Assembly (NCBI RefSeq): GCF_040225985.1
Contig: NZ_JBBPEU010000013.1
Coordinates: forward strand, 30,924-94,923
Origin: Shimia sp040225985
GTDB lineage: Bacteria > Pseudomonadota > Alphaproteobacteria > Rhodobacterales > Rhodobacteraceae
Direction: 5' to 3'
DNA length: 64,000 nt
Below the pieces are notes generated by a model. The model saw only the letters and a list, made by a program, of their open reading frames with translations. It was not told the origin of the DNA and did not search any database. A program made the translations under genes and the position numbers. Below, piece after piece: positions 43,284 through 51,449 of the stretch; within the stretch, counting starts at the first letter, position 1, and each line of letters opens with the position of its first letter.

Positions 43284-44321
43284 TTAACTGACCTTGACGA
43301 TCTGCTTGCCCTTGTTGCCCCCGCGCAGCATCGACAGGAACGCCGCCGGTGCGTTTTCCAGTCCTTCGGCGATATCTTCAACAAAGGCGATCTCGCCTTT
43401 GGCAACCAGGGGCGCCACGTTGGTCAGGAACTCCGGATATCGGTCGAAATGGTTCGAGATAATGAAGCCGTTTACCGACAGGAATTTCACGAGAATATTG
43501 CGCCAGAGGGCAGGCGCGGTCAGGGTTTCGCTGGTGGCCCCGGCGCCAAGGCCCCCGGCATTGTACCAGCTGATCATGCCGCAGACCGGGATGCGGCCGT
43601 GCGGGTTCATCAGGGGCATCACGGCTTCCAGCACCTTGCCGCCGACATTTTCGTAATAGATGTCGATCCCGTCAGGGCAGACCTCTTTCAACGCGGCGCG
43701 CAGGTTGCGGGCGCTGTCATAGGCGCGGTGATCGAGGCAGGCGTCAAATCCGAAGGTTTCGGTGGCCATGGCGCATTTTTCCGGCCCGCCTGCGATGCCG
43801 ACAGTGCGCAGCCCCGCCTGTTTGGCAAGCTGTCCGACCATCGATCCCACGGGCCCCGTGGCCGCAGCCACCACAAGGGTTTCTCCCGCCTTGGGACGGC
43901 CCAGTTCCGTCAATCCGTACCAGCCGGTGAAACCCGGCATCCCCAGTACGCCCAGAGCGGCGGTCAGGGGGCCATGGGACGGGTCAAGCTTGCGCAGCAT
44001 CTTGGCGGGTTGGATCGCGTGGCTGGCCCAGCCCAGCATGCCGAACACCTTGTCGCCGACGGCCAGAATATCGCTATTGCTGGCAATCACCTCGCCCACG
44101 CCGCCACCTTCCATGGTGCCCCCGACCGGCACCGGCGCGGCATAGGATTTCGTATCGTCCATCCGCCCGCGCATGTAGGGGTCAAGCGACATGTATTCGA
44201 CCCTGACCAGAACCTCACCCTCGGCGGGTGCAGGCATTGCCACCTCTTCCAGCCGAAAATTGTCTTCGGTGGGCGTGCCGTCCGGACGGCTGGCCAGTAC
44301 GATCCGTTTCAGTGTTGTCAT
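43284..44321 (-). CDS. MDR-family NADP-dependent oxidoreductase (CurA-like)
   Basis: The 345-residue protein is a zinc-free medium-chain reductase: VEYMSLDPYMRGRMDD, GMPGFTGWYGLTELGRPKAG, the NADP-binding VVAAATGPVGSMVGQLAKQA, and IDIYYENVGG. It reduces activated double bonds of enones or similar compounds with NADPH, as curcumin reductase and leukotriene B4 dehydrogenase relatives do. GGGAGGAA precedes the ATG. It is convergent with metR. Confidence 0.9.
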   Translation of the reverse strand: MTTLKRIVLASRPDGTPTEDNFRLEEVAMPAPAEGEVLVRVEYMSLDPYMRGRMDDTKSYAAPVPVGGTMEGGGVGEVIASNSDILAVGDKVFGMLGWASHAIQPAKMLRKLDPSHGPLTAALGVLGMPGFTGWYGLTELGRPKAGETLVVAAATGPVGSMVGQLAKQAGLRTVGIAGGPEKCAMATETFGFDACLDHRAYDSARNLRAALKEVCPDGIDIYYENVGGKVLEAVMPLMNPHGRIPVCGMISWYNAGGLGAGATSETLTAPALWRNILVKFLSVNGFIISNHFDRYPEFLTNVAPLVAKGEIAFVEDIAEGLENAPAAFLSMLRGGNKGKQIVKVS

Positions 44322-44482
44322 GAGTTCCTCCCTCGGTTGCCGTTAGCCTGCGGTCAAAGCCGGTCATTTGGCAAGAACCTGCACCCTTTCCCTGCTTGTG
44401 ACGTTGGGGCGGGTCTTGGGGCCTTGGCAAACGGGGTTTTGCGGCGTATACGCGCGGCCTGACATATGCAAGGAGCCATGCC

Positions 44483-45274
44483 ATGCCGGGCAGCGCAAAT
44501 CTGAACATCATGATCAAGGCCGCGCGCAAGGCGGGCCGGTCTTTGGTCAAGGACTTCCAGGAAGTCGAGAACCTGCAGGTTTCGATGAAAGGTGCGGGCG
44601 ACTTCGTGAGCCGCGCCGACCTGCGGGCGGAAGAAATCCTCAAGACCGAGTTGATGGAAGCGCGCCCCACCTATGGCTGGCTGGCCGAAGAGGGCGGTGA
44701 AGAGCCGGGCAAGGATCCGACCCGCCGCTGGATCGTCGATCCGCTGGATGGCACCACCAACTTTCTGCATGGACTGCCGCACTGGGCGATTTCGATCGCG
44801 CTGGAACACAAGGGCGAGATCGTCTCGGGCGTGATCTATGACGCAGCCAAGGACGAACTGTTCTGGGCCGAAAAAGGCGAAGGCGCGTGGCTGAACGACA
44901 GCAAACGTCTGCGCGTGTCGGGTCGGGGCCGCATGATTGAATCGATCTTTGCCACGGGTCTGCCCTTTGGCGGGCGTTCGGACCTGCCGGCAACCCTGAA
45001 AGACTTGGGCCGCCTGTTGCCCGCGACCGCCGGTGTGCGGCGCATGGGGTCGGCTGCACTGGATATGGCTTACGTGGCTGCCGGACGTTACGAAGGCTTC
45101 TGGGAGCGTCGTCTGAACGCATGGGACATGGCCGCCGGGATCGTCATCGTGAAAGAGGCGGGCGGGTTCGTCCAGCCGCTGAATCCGGAAGGGCATATCC
45201 TGGAGGATGGTGAAGTGATCTGCGCCAACGAGCCGATCTTTGACCAGTTCGCCAAGGTGATCCGCAACCGGTAA
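44483..45274 (+). CDS. Inositol-monophosphatase family protein (SuhB-like)
   Basis: The 263-residue Mg-dependent phosphatase has LAEEGGE, the metal-binding WIVDPLDGTTNFLHGLPHWA, and the C-terminal WERRLNAWDMAAGIVIVKEA. It hydrolyses inositol phosphates or related sugar phosphates; SuhB proteins also affect ribosome synthesis. The N-terminus (SANLNIMIKAARKAGRSLVK) fits alphaproteobacterial SuhB. Directly after its stop lies copy 2 of the double-hairpin repeat, then a strong terminator. Confidence 0.9.
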   Translation: MPGSANLNIMIKAARKAGRSLVKDFQEVENLQVSMKGAGDFVSRADLRAEEILKTELMEARPTYGWLAEEGGEEPGKDPTRRWIVDPLDGTTNFLHGLPHWAISIALEHKGEIVSGVIYDAAKDELFWAEKGEGAWLNDSKRLRVSGRGRMIESIFATGLPFGGRSDLPATLKDLGRLLPATAGVRRMGSAALDMAYVAAGRYEGFWERRLNAWDMAAGIVIVKEAGGFVQPLNPEGHILEDGEVICANEPIFDQFAKVIRNR

Positions 45275-45282
45275 CGGGGCTA

Positions 45283-45345
45283 AGGGGCGTTGCCCCTCTT
45301 GGCCCGGATGGGCCAATTCACCCCAGAGTATTTCCGGAAAGGTGA
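45283..45345 (+). repeat. Double-hairpin intergenic repeat, copy 2
   Basis: Nine bases after the SuhB-like stop come a first hairpin AGGGGC-GTT-GCCCCT (45283-45297) and a second hairpin TTGGCCC-GGAT-GGGCCAA (45299-45316). They are followed by CACCCCAGAGTATTTCCGG and an A-rich stretch. Order, spacing and the TATTTCC tail match copy 1 at 6003-6070, although the second stem differs in sequence. Confidence 0.7.
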
Positions 45346-45349
45346 AGAC

Positions 45350-45375
45350 AGGGCGCCCCGCGGCGCCCTTTTTTG
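45350..45375. terminator. Strong Rho-independent terminator between SuhB-like and GFA genes
   Basis: The perfect 7-bp stem GGGCGCC / GGCGCCC with loop CCGC (45351-45368) is followed by TTTTTT. It ends plus-strand transcription. It also lies next to the stop of the convergent GFA gene, though on that side it has no T tract. Confidence 0.85.
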
Positions 45376-45738
45376 TTATCGGTCGGAAGGGTGGTTCACG
45401 CCGTCGACCCAAGCAATCTCGCCAAGATCGCGGGGGTTCACGCCCTTGATGGTGCCAAGGTTCACGCCGTACTCATTCGGGTTCGAACGGCGCTGGTGGT
45501 GGGTGTAGATGCCGCAGGTCTTGCAGAAATAGTGTTTCGCGGTGTTCGTGTTCCATTGATAAAGCGTCAGGTTCTCCGCGCCCTTCACGATCTCCAGGCG
45601 GTCCAGCGGCACCGTCACCGCAGCCGCCCCGCGACGCCGGCAAAAAGAGCAGTCACAACGCGCCGCCGTTGTGATGCCTTTGGGCGGATCAATGCGCAGT
45701 TCGACCGCGCCGCAATGGCACGAGGTTGTCAGGGTCAT
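45376..45738 (-). CDS. GFA/CENP-V family zinc protein
   Basis: The 120-residue protein has the zinc-binding Cys pattern of the GFA (glutathione-dependent formaldehyde-activating) family: CHCGAVEL, CDCSFCRRRG and FCKTCGIYTHHQ. Most members have no proven enzyme activity. It overlaps the rhomboid gene by 4 bases (ATGA) and is the second gene of that pair. Confidence 0.88.
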   Translation of the reverse strand: MTLTTSCHCGAVELRIDPPKGITTAARCDCSFCRRRGAAAVTVPLDRLEIVKGAENLTLYQWNTNTAKHYFCKTCGIYTHHQRRSNPNEYGVNLGTIKGVNPRDLGEIAWVDGVNHPSDR

Positions 45739-46484
45739 TTGCGACGCCTCCGGATTACGGGAATGGTGCTTTGGCTGAAAGCATAGCGCGCCTCGGGGTA
45801 GGGGGGCACCCCTTCGTTGCGCCGCCAGAAGGCGGGGCCGCCCCTCAGCAGCCAGACCGGCGCGATCAGGACCGCCCCGGCAATGAAGCCCCCCGCATGG
45901 GCCCAGTGGGCGACGCCGCTGCTGGCCGCATCGGTCATGATGCCGGCAATGACCTGAAGCGTGAACCATGCGCCCAGCACGGCCCAGGCGGGGATTGGCA
46001 GGATCTTGATCAGGATCACGATAATCAGGATCACATCGACGCGGGCCTTGGGAAACAGCAAAAGATATCCGCCCATAATGCCCGCAATCGCACCAGAGGC
46101 CCCGACCACCGGCACCTGTGAATAGGGGGCCGACACCACCTGTACCATGCCAGCGGCCAGCCCGCACAGAAGATAGAAAATGGCAAAGCCCAGATGCCCC
46201 AGCGTGTCTTCGAGATTGTCGCCGAAAATCCACAAAAACAGCATGTTGCCCGCAAGGTGCAACCAGCCCCCATGCAGGAACATCGACGTCACGAGGTGTT
46301 CATGACCGCCGCCCTGCGTGACCTCTTGGGGAATCAGCGCCCAAGACAGGAAAAACAGCTGGGTTTTATACGGATCGTGCAGGATCGGCACATAGCTCAG
46401 GAAAATCCCGATATTCAGCGCAAGCAGTGCGTAGACGACATAGGGCACGCGCCCCGAGGGGTTATGGTCTCGGATCGGGAACAT
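45735..46484 (-). CDS. Rhomboid-family intramembrane serine protease
   Basis: The 249-residue membrane protein has at least six spans. The catalytic Ser is in VVGASGAIAGIMGGY and the catalytic His in HWAHAGGFIAGAVL. The L1-loop-like HGGWLHLAGNMLFLWIFGDN is also present. It cleaves membrane-anchored proteins within the bilayer. ATG at 46484 is preferred over a TTG six codons upstream. It is followed, with overlap, by the GFA gene. Confidence 0.9.
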   Translation of the reverse strand: MFPIRDHNPSGRVPYVVYALLALNIGIFLSYVPILHDPYKTQLFFLSWALIPQEVTQGGGHEHLVTSMFLHGGWLHLAGNMLFLWIFGDNLEDTLGHLGFAIFYLLCGLAAGMVQVVSAPYSQVPVVGASGAIAGIMGGYLLLFPKARVDVILIIVILIKILPIPAWAVLGAWFTLQVIAGIMTDAASSGVAHWAHAGGFIAGAVLIAPVWLLRGGPAFWRRNEGVPPYPEARYAFSQSTIPVIRRRRK

Positions 46485-46514
46485 GCGCCCAATGTGCGGC
46501 AAATGACGGGGGCG

Positions 46515-49500
46515 TCAAGCCGCCCCGCCAAGAAGGGCGGCATTGCCGCCTGCTGCGGTGGTGTCGACACAGACGTGCCGCTCTCCTACCACGCGGGCCC
46601 GGTCGGGAAGGCCGGTGATCAGGGAGAGGATGGGCCCGCTGCGCCGGGCCAGCGCCTGTTCCATCGCACGGGCCGTGTCCTGATCGCCCCACCAGAGCAC
46701 GCCCGACATCCCGCGCAGGATTTCGAGATCGGCTGGCGCGACCAGTCCTGTTGCTTCGACCGCGCGCCCGCCCAGCGTTTCGACGATGTCGGCCTGTGTA
46801 GCGGCGGTTTCCTTGCCTGGCCCGAGGCACAGCACCGGCGGGCGGGCAAAGGTGGTGAGGCGGTTCGACTCTCCGGTCGGACCGGGCAGCGACACGGAAT
46901 GGGTGTCGATCCGGGCCGGGGCCGCGTCGATTAGGTGTTGCAGCACATCTATCGGTATCGGGGCGTCCCATGTGCCTGCGTCCTGCGCAACGGGTGCGGC
47001 AAAGCGGGCCAGGTAGTGGGGGCCGCCCGCCTTGGGGCCGGTGCCCGAGAGGCCTTCGCCGCCAAAAGGTTGCGACCCGACGATCGCGCCGATCTGGTTC
47101 CGGTTCACATAAATGTTGCCGGCATGCACGCTGTCGCTGACATGCTGCACACGGTCGTCGATCCGTGTCTGCAAGCCGAAGGTCAGCCCGTATCCGGTGG
47201 CGTTGATCTCGGCAATTACGGCGTCCAGCGCGTCGGCTTTGAAGGTGGCAACATGCAGGACGGGGCCGAACACTTCGCGTTCCAGATCGGAAATCCCGTT
47301 CACGCGGATCAGGGTCGGCGCGATGAAGGTGCCGGTCTGGGGCACGTCGCGTTGATAAAGGATACGTCCCTCGGCCCCGGCCTGTGCAATATGTGCGGCG
47401 ATCCCGGCCTGTGCCTCGACATCGATGACAGGTCCGCTGTCGGTGCGCAACTCCCACGGGTTGCCGACATGCAGTTCCTTCATCGCTCCGGTCAGCATCT
47501 CCAGTAGGCCCTCGGCGATGTCTTCCTGCACGTAGAGGCAGCGCAGCGCCGAACAGCGCTGGCCCGCCGACTGGAAGGCACTTTCGATGATGGCGGTCAC
47601 GGCTTGTTCGGGCAGGGCGGTGGAATCCACGATCATGGCGTTCAGGCCGCCCGTTTCCGCGATCAGCGGTGCGCCGGGGGCAAGGTTCTCAGCCATGGCG
47701 GCGCGGATTTTCAGCGCGGTTTCGGTCGAGCCGGTAAAAGCGACACCATTCACCCGGACATCCGACGTCAGCAGTGTGCCCACATCCCCCGCACCCGGCA
47801 AAAGCTGTAGCGCGCTGCGGGGCACGCCTGCCTGATGCAGCAGTTTCACGGCCTCGTACGCGATCAGCGGCGTCTGTTCGGCAGGTTTGGCCAGAACCGC
47901 GTTGCCCGCAGCAAGGGCGGCGGCCACCTGACCCGAAAAGATGGCCAGCGGGAAGTTCCACGGGCTGATACAGGTGAACAGGCCCGCGGGCGGGTCAGAC
48001 GGGGCGTTGGCGCCATAGTAGCGCAGGAAATCCACGGCCTCGCGCAGTTCGGCCACTGCATCAAGAAGGGTTTTGCCGGCTTCGCGCGCGAGCAGGGCAA
48101 AAAGCATCCCGAAGTTTTCCTCGTAAAGATCTGCGGCCCTTGCCAGGGTGGCGCCACGCTCTGCTGCGCTGGCCTGCCACGGGGTGGCGGCGCGCAGGGC
48201 CGTATCAACATCCGCCGCGCTGGCCGTGGCAACGGTGCCGGGCTGGTCCAGCGGCAGGGCGGGGTTCTGAACCTGTTCGGGCGTGTTGGGCGCGGCGGGT
48301 CCGGCCAAAAGCGGCGTGGCCTCCCAGTGATGGGTCAAATAGGGCGTACGGGCACTTTCGATCGCGTCCAGTGTTGGCTGGTCGCGTAGGTCGAACCCCT
48401 TGGAGTTGGGCCGCTCTGGCGCGAACAGGTCGGGGCCGGCGGTCAGGGGCGCATGGCTGTCTTCATAGGCCTCGAACGGATCGCGCGCGACCTCGGCGGC
48501 GGGCACGTCTTCGTCGACGATCTGGTTCACGAAAGACGAATTCGCCCCGTTTTCCAGAAGACGACGCACCAGATAGGCCAACAGGTCGCGATGCGCGCCC
48601 ACCGGCGCGTAGATGCGGCAGCGCGTGCCCTGCGCCTTGAGCACGATGTCATGCAGGGCCTCGCCCATGCCATGCAGGCGCTGGAATTCGTAAGTTTCGG
48701 GGTTGTCTGCCATGTCGAGAATGGCCGCAACCGTATGGGCGTTATGCGTGGCGAATTGCGGATAGATCCGGTCGGTCATCCCCAAAAGCTTGCGCGCATT
48801 GGCAAGGTAAGAAATGTCGGTGGCAGGCTTGGTGGTGAAAACGGGAAAGCCATCCACGCCCAAAACCTGTGCGTTTTTGATTTCGGTATCCCAGTAGGCG
48901 CCCTTGACCAGCCGCACCATCAGCCTGCGGTCCAGTCGCGTAGCAAGGTTATAGAGAAAATCCAGCGTTGGGCCGGCGCGTTTTCCATAGGCCTGCACAA
49001 CCACGCCGAACCCGTCCCAACCCGCCAGCGCCGGTTCGGCCAAAACGGTTTCGATCACGTCCATCGACAGGGACAGGCGGTCGGCCTCTTCCGCATCGAT
49101 ATTGAGCCCCATGCCTGCAGATTTCGCCAGCAGTGCAAGCGAGCGCAGGCGCGGCACCAGTTCATCCATCACGCGTGCGCGCTGGGCCACCTCGTAACGC
49201 GGATGCAGCGCCGACAGCTTGACCGAGATGCCGGGATTCTTGCGAATGTCGTCATGGGTGCAGGCGGCGGCAATCGCTGTGATCGCGCGGCTATAGGCCA
49301 GGTGATAGCGCATGGCGTCGGCATCGGTCTTGGCCGCTTCGCCCAGCATGTCATAGGAGTAGGTATAGCCACGCTTTTCCATGTCGGCGGCGCGTTTCAT
49401 GGCGTTGGTGATGGTCTCTCCCAGAACGAACTGGCGACCCATTTCCTTCATGGCGCGACCCACTGCCGTGCGGATCACCGGTTCCCCCAGTCGTTTCACC

Positions 49501-49925
49501 GCACCGCGCAGCGTGCCGATCAGACCCGGTTCATGATCGTCCAGCACCTTGCCTGTCAGCAATAGTGCCCAGGTCGAGGCATTGACCAGCGACGAGGTCG
49601 ACCGGCCCAGATGGCGGCCCCAGTCGGACGGCGCGATCTTGTCCTCGATCAGCGCGTCGATGGTTTCGGCGTCGGGCACCCGCAACAGCGCCTCGGCCAG
49701 ACACATCAGCGCGATGCCTTCATCCGTCGACAGCCCGTATTCGGCCAGAAAGACCTCCATCATGCCGGGCTGCGTATCTTCGCGGATGGCGCGCACCAGA
49801 TCGGCGGCCTGTTCCACGATGCGCGCGCGGTCTTCGGGGCCAAGGCCGGTCTGGTCCTTGAGTGCGGCCACAAGCGCGGCTTCGTTGGCATAGGTGGTGG
49901 TGTCGATCAACGAACGTGCAGACAT
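46515..49925 (-). CDS. putA: Bifunctional proline dehydrogenase / P5C dehydrogenase
   Basis: The 1136-residue PutA oxidises proline to glutamate in two steps. The proline dehydrogenase barrel lies at about residues 130-440 (ISVKLSALHPRYEVAQRARV, GLNIDAEEADRLSLSMDVIE, VRLVKGAYWDTEIKNAQ). The aldehyde dehydrogenase domain lies at about 540-990 (CISPWNFPLAIFSGQVAAAL, FTGSTETALKI, SAGQRCSALRCLYV with the catalytic Cys). The length matches PutA without the N-terminal DNA-binding domain seen in enterobacteria. Control is therefore likely by the divergent Lrp-type gene, 107 bases away. Confidence 0.95.
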   Translation of the reverse strand: MSARSLIDTTTYANEAALVAALKDQTGLGPEDRARIVEQAADLVRAIREDTQPGMMEVFLAEYGLSTDEGIALMCLAEALLRVPDAETIDALIEDKIAPSDWGRHLGRSTSSLVNASTWALLLTGKVLDDHEPGLIGTLRGAVKRLGEPVIRTAVGRAMKEMGRQFVLGETITNAMKRAADMEKRGYTYSYDMLGEAAKTDADAMRYHLAYSRAITAIAAACTHDDIRKNPGISVKLSALHPRYEVAQRARVMDELVPRLRSLALLAKSAGMGLNIDAEEADRLSLSMDVIETVLAEPALAGWDGFGVVVQAYGKRAGPTLDFLYNLATRLDRRLMVRLVKGAYWDTEIKNAQVLGVDGFPVFTTKPATDISYLANARKLLGMTDRIYPQFATHNAHTVAAILDMADNPETYEFQRLHGMGEALHDIVLKAQGTRCRIYAPVGAHRDLLAYLVRRLLENGANSSFVNQIVDEDVPAAEVARDPFEAYEDSHAPLTAGPDLFAPERPNSKGFDLRDQPTLDAIESARTPYLTHHWEATPLLAGPAAPNTPEQVQNPALPLDQPGTVATASAADVDTALRAATPWQASAAERGATLARAADLYEENFGMLFALLAREAGKTLLDAVAELREAVDFLRYYGANAPSDPPAGLFTCISPWNFPLAIFSGQVAAALAAGNAVLAKPAEQTPLIAYEAVKLLHQAGVPRSALQLLPGAGDVGTLLTSDVRVNGVAFTGSTETALKIRAAMAENLAPGAPLIAETGGLNAMIVDSTALPEQAVTAIIESAFQSAGQRCSALRCLYVQEDIAEGLLEMLTGAMKELHVGNPWELRTDSGPVIDVEAQAGIAAHIAQAGAEGRILYQRDVPQTGTFIAPTLIRVNGISDLEREVFGPVLHVATFKADALDAVIAEINATGYGLTFGLQTRIDDRVQHVSDSVHAGNIYVNRNQIGAIVGSQPFGGEGLSGTGPKAGGPHYLARFAAPVAQDAGTWDAPIPIDVLQHLIDAAPARIDTHSVSLPGPTGESNRLTTFARPPVLCLGPGKETAATQADIVETLGGRAVEATGLVAPADLEILRGMSGVLWWGDQDTARAMEQALARRSGPILSLITGLPDRARVVGERHVCVDTTAAGGNAALLGGAA

Positions 49926-50032
49926 GAGGGTGACTCCGGTTGTTTCACGCAGTATATCAGTCAGACATAGGTCAATTTTCCTGATTTTGGCCCAAAGAGT
50001 TGCCATTTGTATTGCTGAATGAGGAAAGTGAT

Positions 50033-50509
50033 ATGCAAAGTGATCAGGTGGATCTGGATCGGTTCGACCACGCGATTCTGAATGTGCTGGGATCGGACGG
50101 GCGCATCTCGATCACCGACCTTGCCAAACGGATCGGTCTGTCAAAGTCGCCGACACAGGCCCGGTTGCGCCGGCTTGAGGCCGAGGGAGTTATCGCCGGA
50201 TACCACGCGTTGGTGGATCCAATCCGGCTTGGTCTGGATCACGTGGCCTTTGTCGAGGTCAAGCTGTCAGACACCCGAGAGGCGGCCCTGCGCGCCTTTA
50301 ATGAGGCGGTGGTGTTGGTGGGCGAGATTGAGCAGGCCCATATGATTGCCTCGCATTTTGACTATCTTCTCAAGGTTCGTACACGCAATATGGCCGCATA
50401 TCGCTCTGTTCTTGCGGAAAAAATCTCGACCATGCCCTATGTGTCCAGCACCTCGACCTATGTGGCGATGCAGGCGGTCAAGGAACCTGCTCTCGGGGAT
50501 GTGACTTGA
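50033..50509 (+). CDS. putR: Lrp/AsnC-family regulator, probably PutR
   Basis: The 158-residue protein has an N-terminal helix-turn-helix (FDHAILNVLGSDGRISITDL, IGLSKSPTQARLRRLEAEGV) and a RAM ligand-binding domain. It is divergent from putA, the arrangement of PutR activators that respond to proline in alphaproteobacteria. ATG at 50033 follows GAGGAAAG. The 107-base gap between the genes should hold its operator, but I could not identify it with confidence. Confidence 0.88.
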   Translation: MQSDQVDLDRFDHAILNVLGSDGRISITDLAKRIGLSKSPTQARLRRLEAEGVIAGYHALVDPIRLGLDHVAFVEVKLSDTREAALRAFNEAVVLVGEIEQAHMIASHFDYLLKVRTRNMAAYRSVLAEKISTMPYVSSTSTYVAMQAVKEPALGDVT

Positions 50510-50540
50510 TCGCAGGGCGGGGCGTGTCACCATCGGTGCC

Positions 50541-51092
50541 ATGAAATACCTTGCCTTTGTATTGTTTGCGACGCCGGTCGTTGCGTCGCAATGCCCCCCG
50601 CCGCCCGATCATGCCGAGGCGCAGGATGCTCTGATTGCGCAGGTGCAGGTTGCCCCCGATCCGGCCACCGCACAGGACCTGTCAAACCAACTGTGGGAGT
50701 TGTGGGCCGATGCGCCGGATGAGGTTGCGCAGGAAATTCTGGATCGCGGAATGCGCAAACGGGCGGGCTGGAATCTGTTGGGCGCGCTTGAGGATTTCAA
50801 CACCCTGATCGCCTATTGCCCGGACTATGCCGAGGGGTACAACCAGCGCGCCTTCGTGAGTTTCCTGAATCAGGACTATGCCGGTGCTCTGCCTGATCTT
50901 GATCGGACGCTGGCCCTGTCGCCGCGCCATATCGGAGCGCTTTCGGGCAAGGCGCTTGTGTTTATCGGCTTGGGCCGTGACGCCGAAGCACAGGACATGC
51001 TGGCGCGCGCGCTGGAGTTGAACCCGTGGCTACCGGAACGCGATCTCTACCGGCCGCCAACTGTGCAGGAACCGGAAGGGGATGATCTTTAA
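50541..51092 (+). CDS. Secreted TPR-repeat protein
   Basis: The 183-residue protein has a short signal peptide (MKYLAFVLFATPVVASQ). A helical body follows, with two or three TPR-like repeats (about residues 75-165: LGALEDFNTLIAYCPDYAEG, YAGALPDLDRTLALSPRHIG, DAEAQDMLARALELNPWLPE). TPR domains mediate protein contacts. The cell location is probably periplasmic. The partner is unknown. Confidence 0.82.
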   Translation: MKYLAFVLFATPVVASQCPPPPDHAEAQDALIAQVQVAPDPATAQDLSNQLWELWADAPDEVAQEILDRGMRKRAGWNLLGALEDFNTLIAYCPDYAEGYNQRAFVSFLNQDYAGALPDLDRTLALSPRHIGALSGKALVFIGLGRDAEAQDMLARALELNPWLPERDLYRPPTVQEPEGDDL

Positions 51093-51284
51093 GGGCATCG
51101 GCTGCTTGTTGGGCTCTGTGAGGGGTAGGGGGCTGAAAATACAAGGAAACCTTGCATCTGGTCTGGTCACGGTCAGGGTCCGGCCCACGTCTTTCGCCCC
51201 TCGAACGCGCGCGATTTGAACCCTTTACACCCCTTTCAAAGACGCTATTGTCCCGGCCCTGACCGCAAGGTCACATCCCAGCGT

Positions 51285-51371
51285 GCCCGCGTGGTGGAAT
51301 GGTAGACACAGGAGACTTAAAATCTCTAGGCCGAACAGGCCGTGCCGGTTCGAATCCGGCCGCGGGTACCA
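51285..51371 (+). tRNA. tRNA-Leu (anticodon TAA)
   Basis: An 87-base class II tRNA: acceptor GCCCGCG / CGCGGGT with a closing G-T pair as in other Leu tRNAs, anticodon loop with TAA (ACTTAAAATC region), long variable arm GGCCGAACAGGCC, T loop TTCGAAT, and encoded CCA (51369-51371). Confidence 0.95.
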
Positions 51372-51449
51372 GAGGAACATGGCTTTGTTGCAATGTGAGG
51401 AAACGACCCAAGTAAGGGACTCTTTCCCAAAATTTGTTGCTGTTGAGTA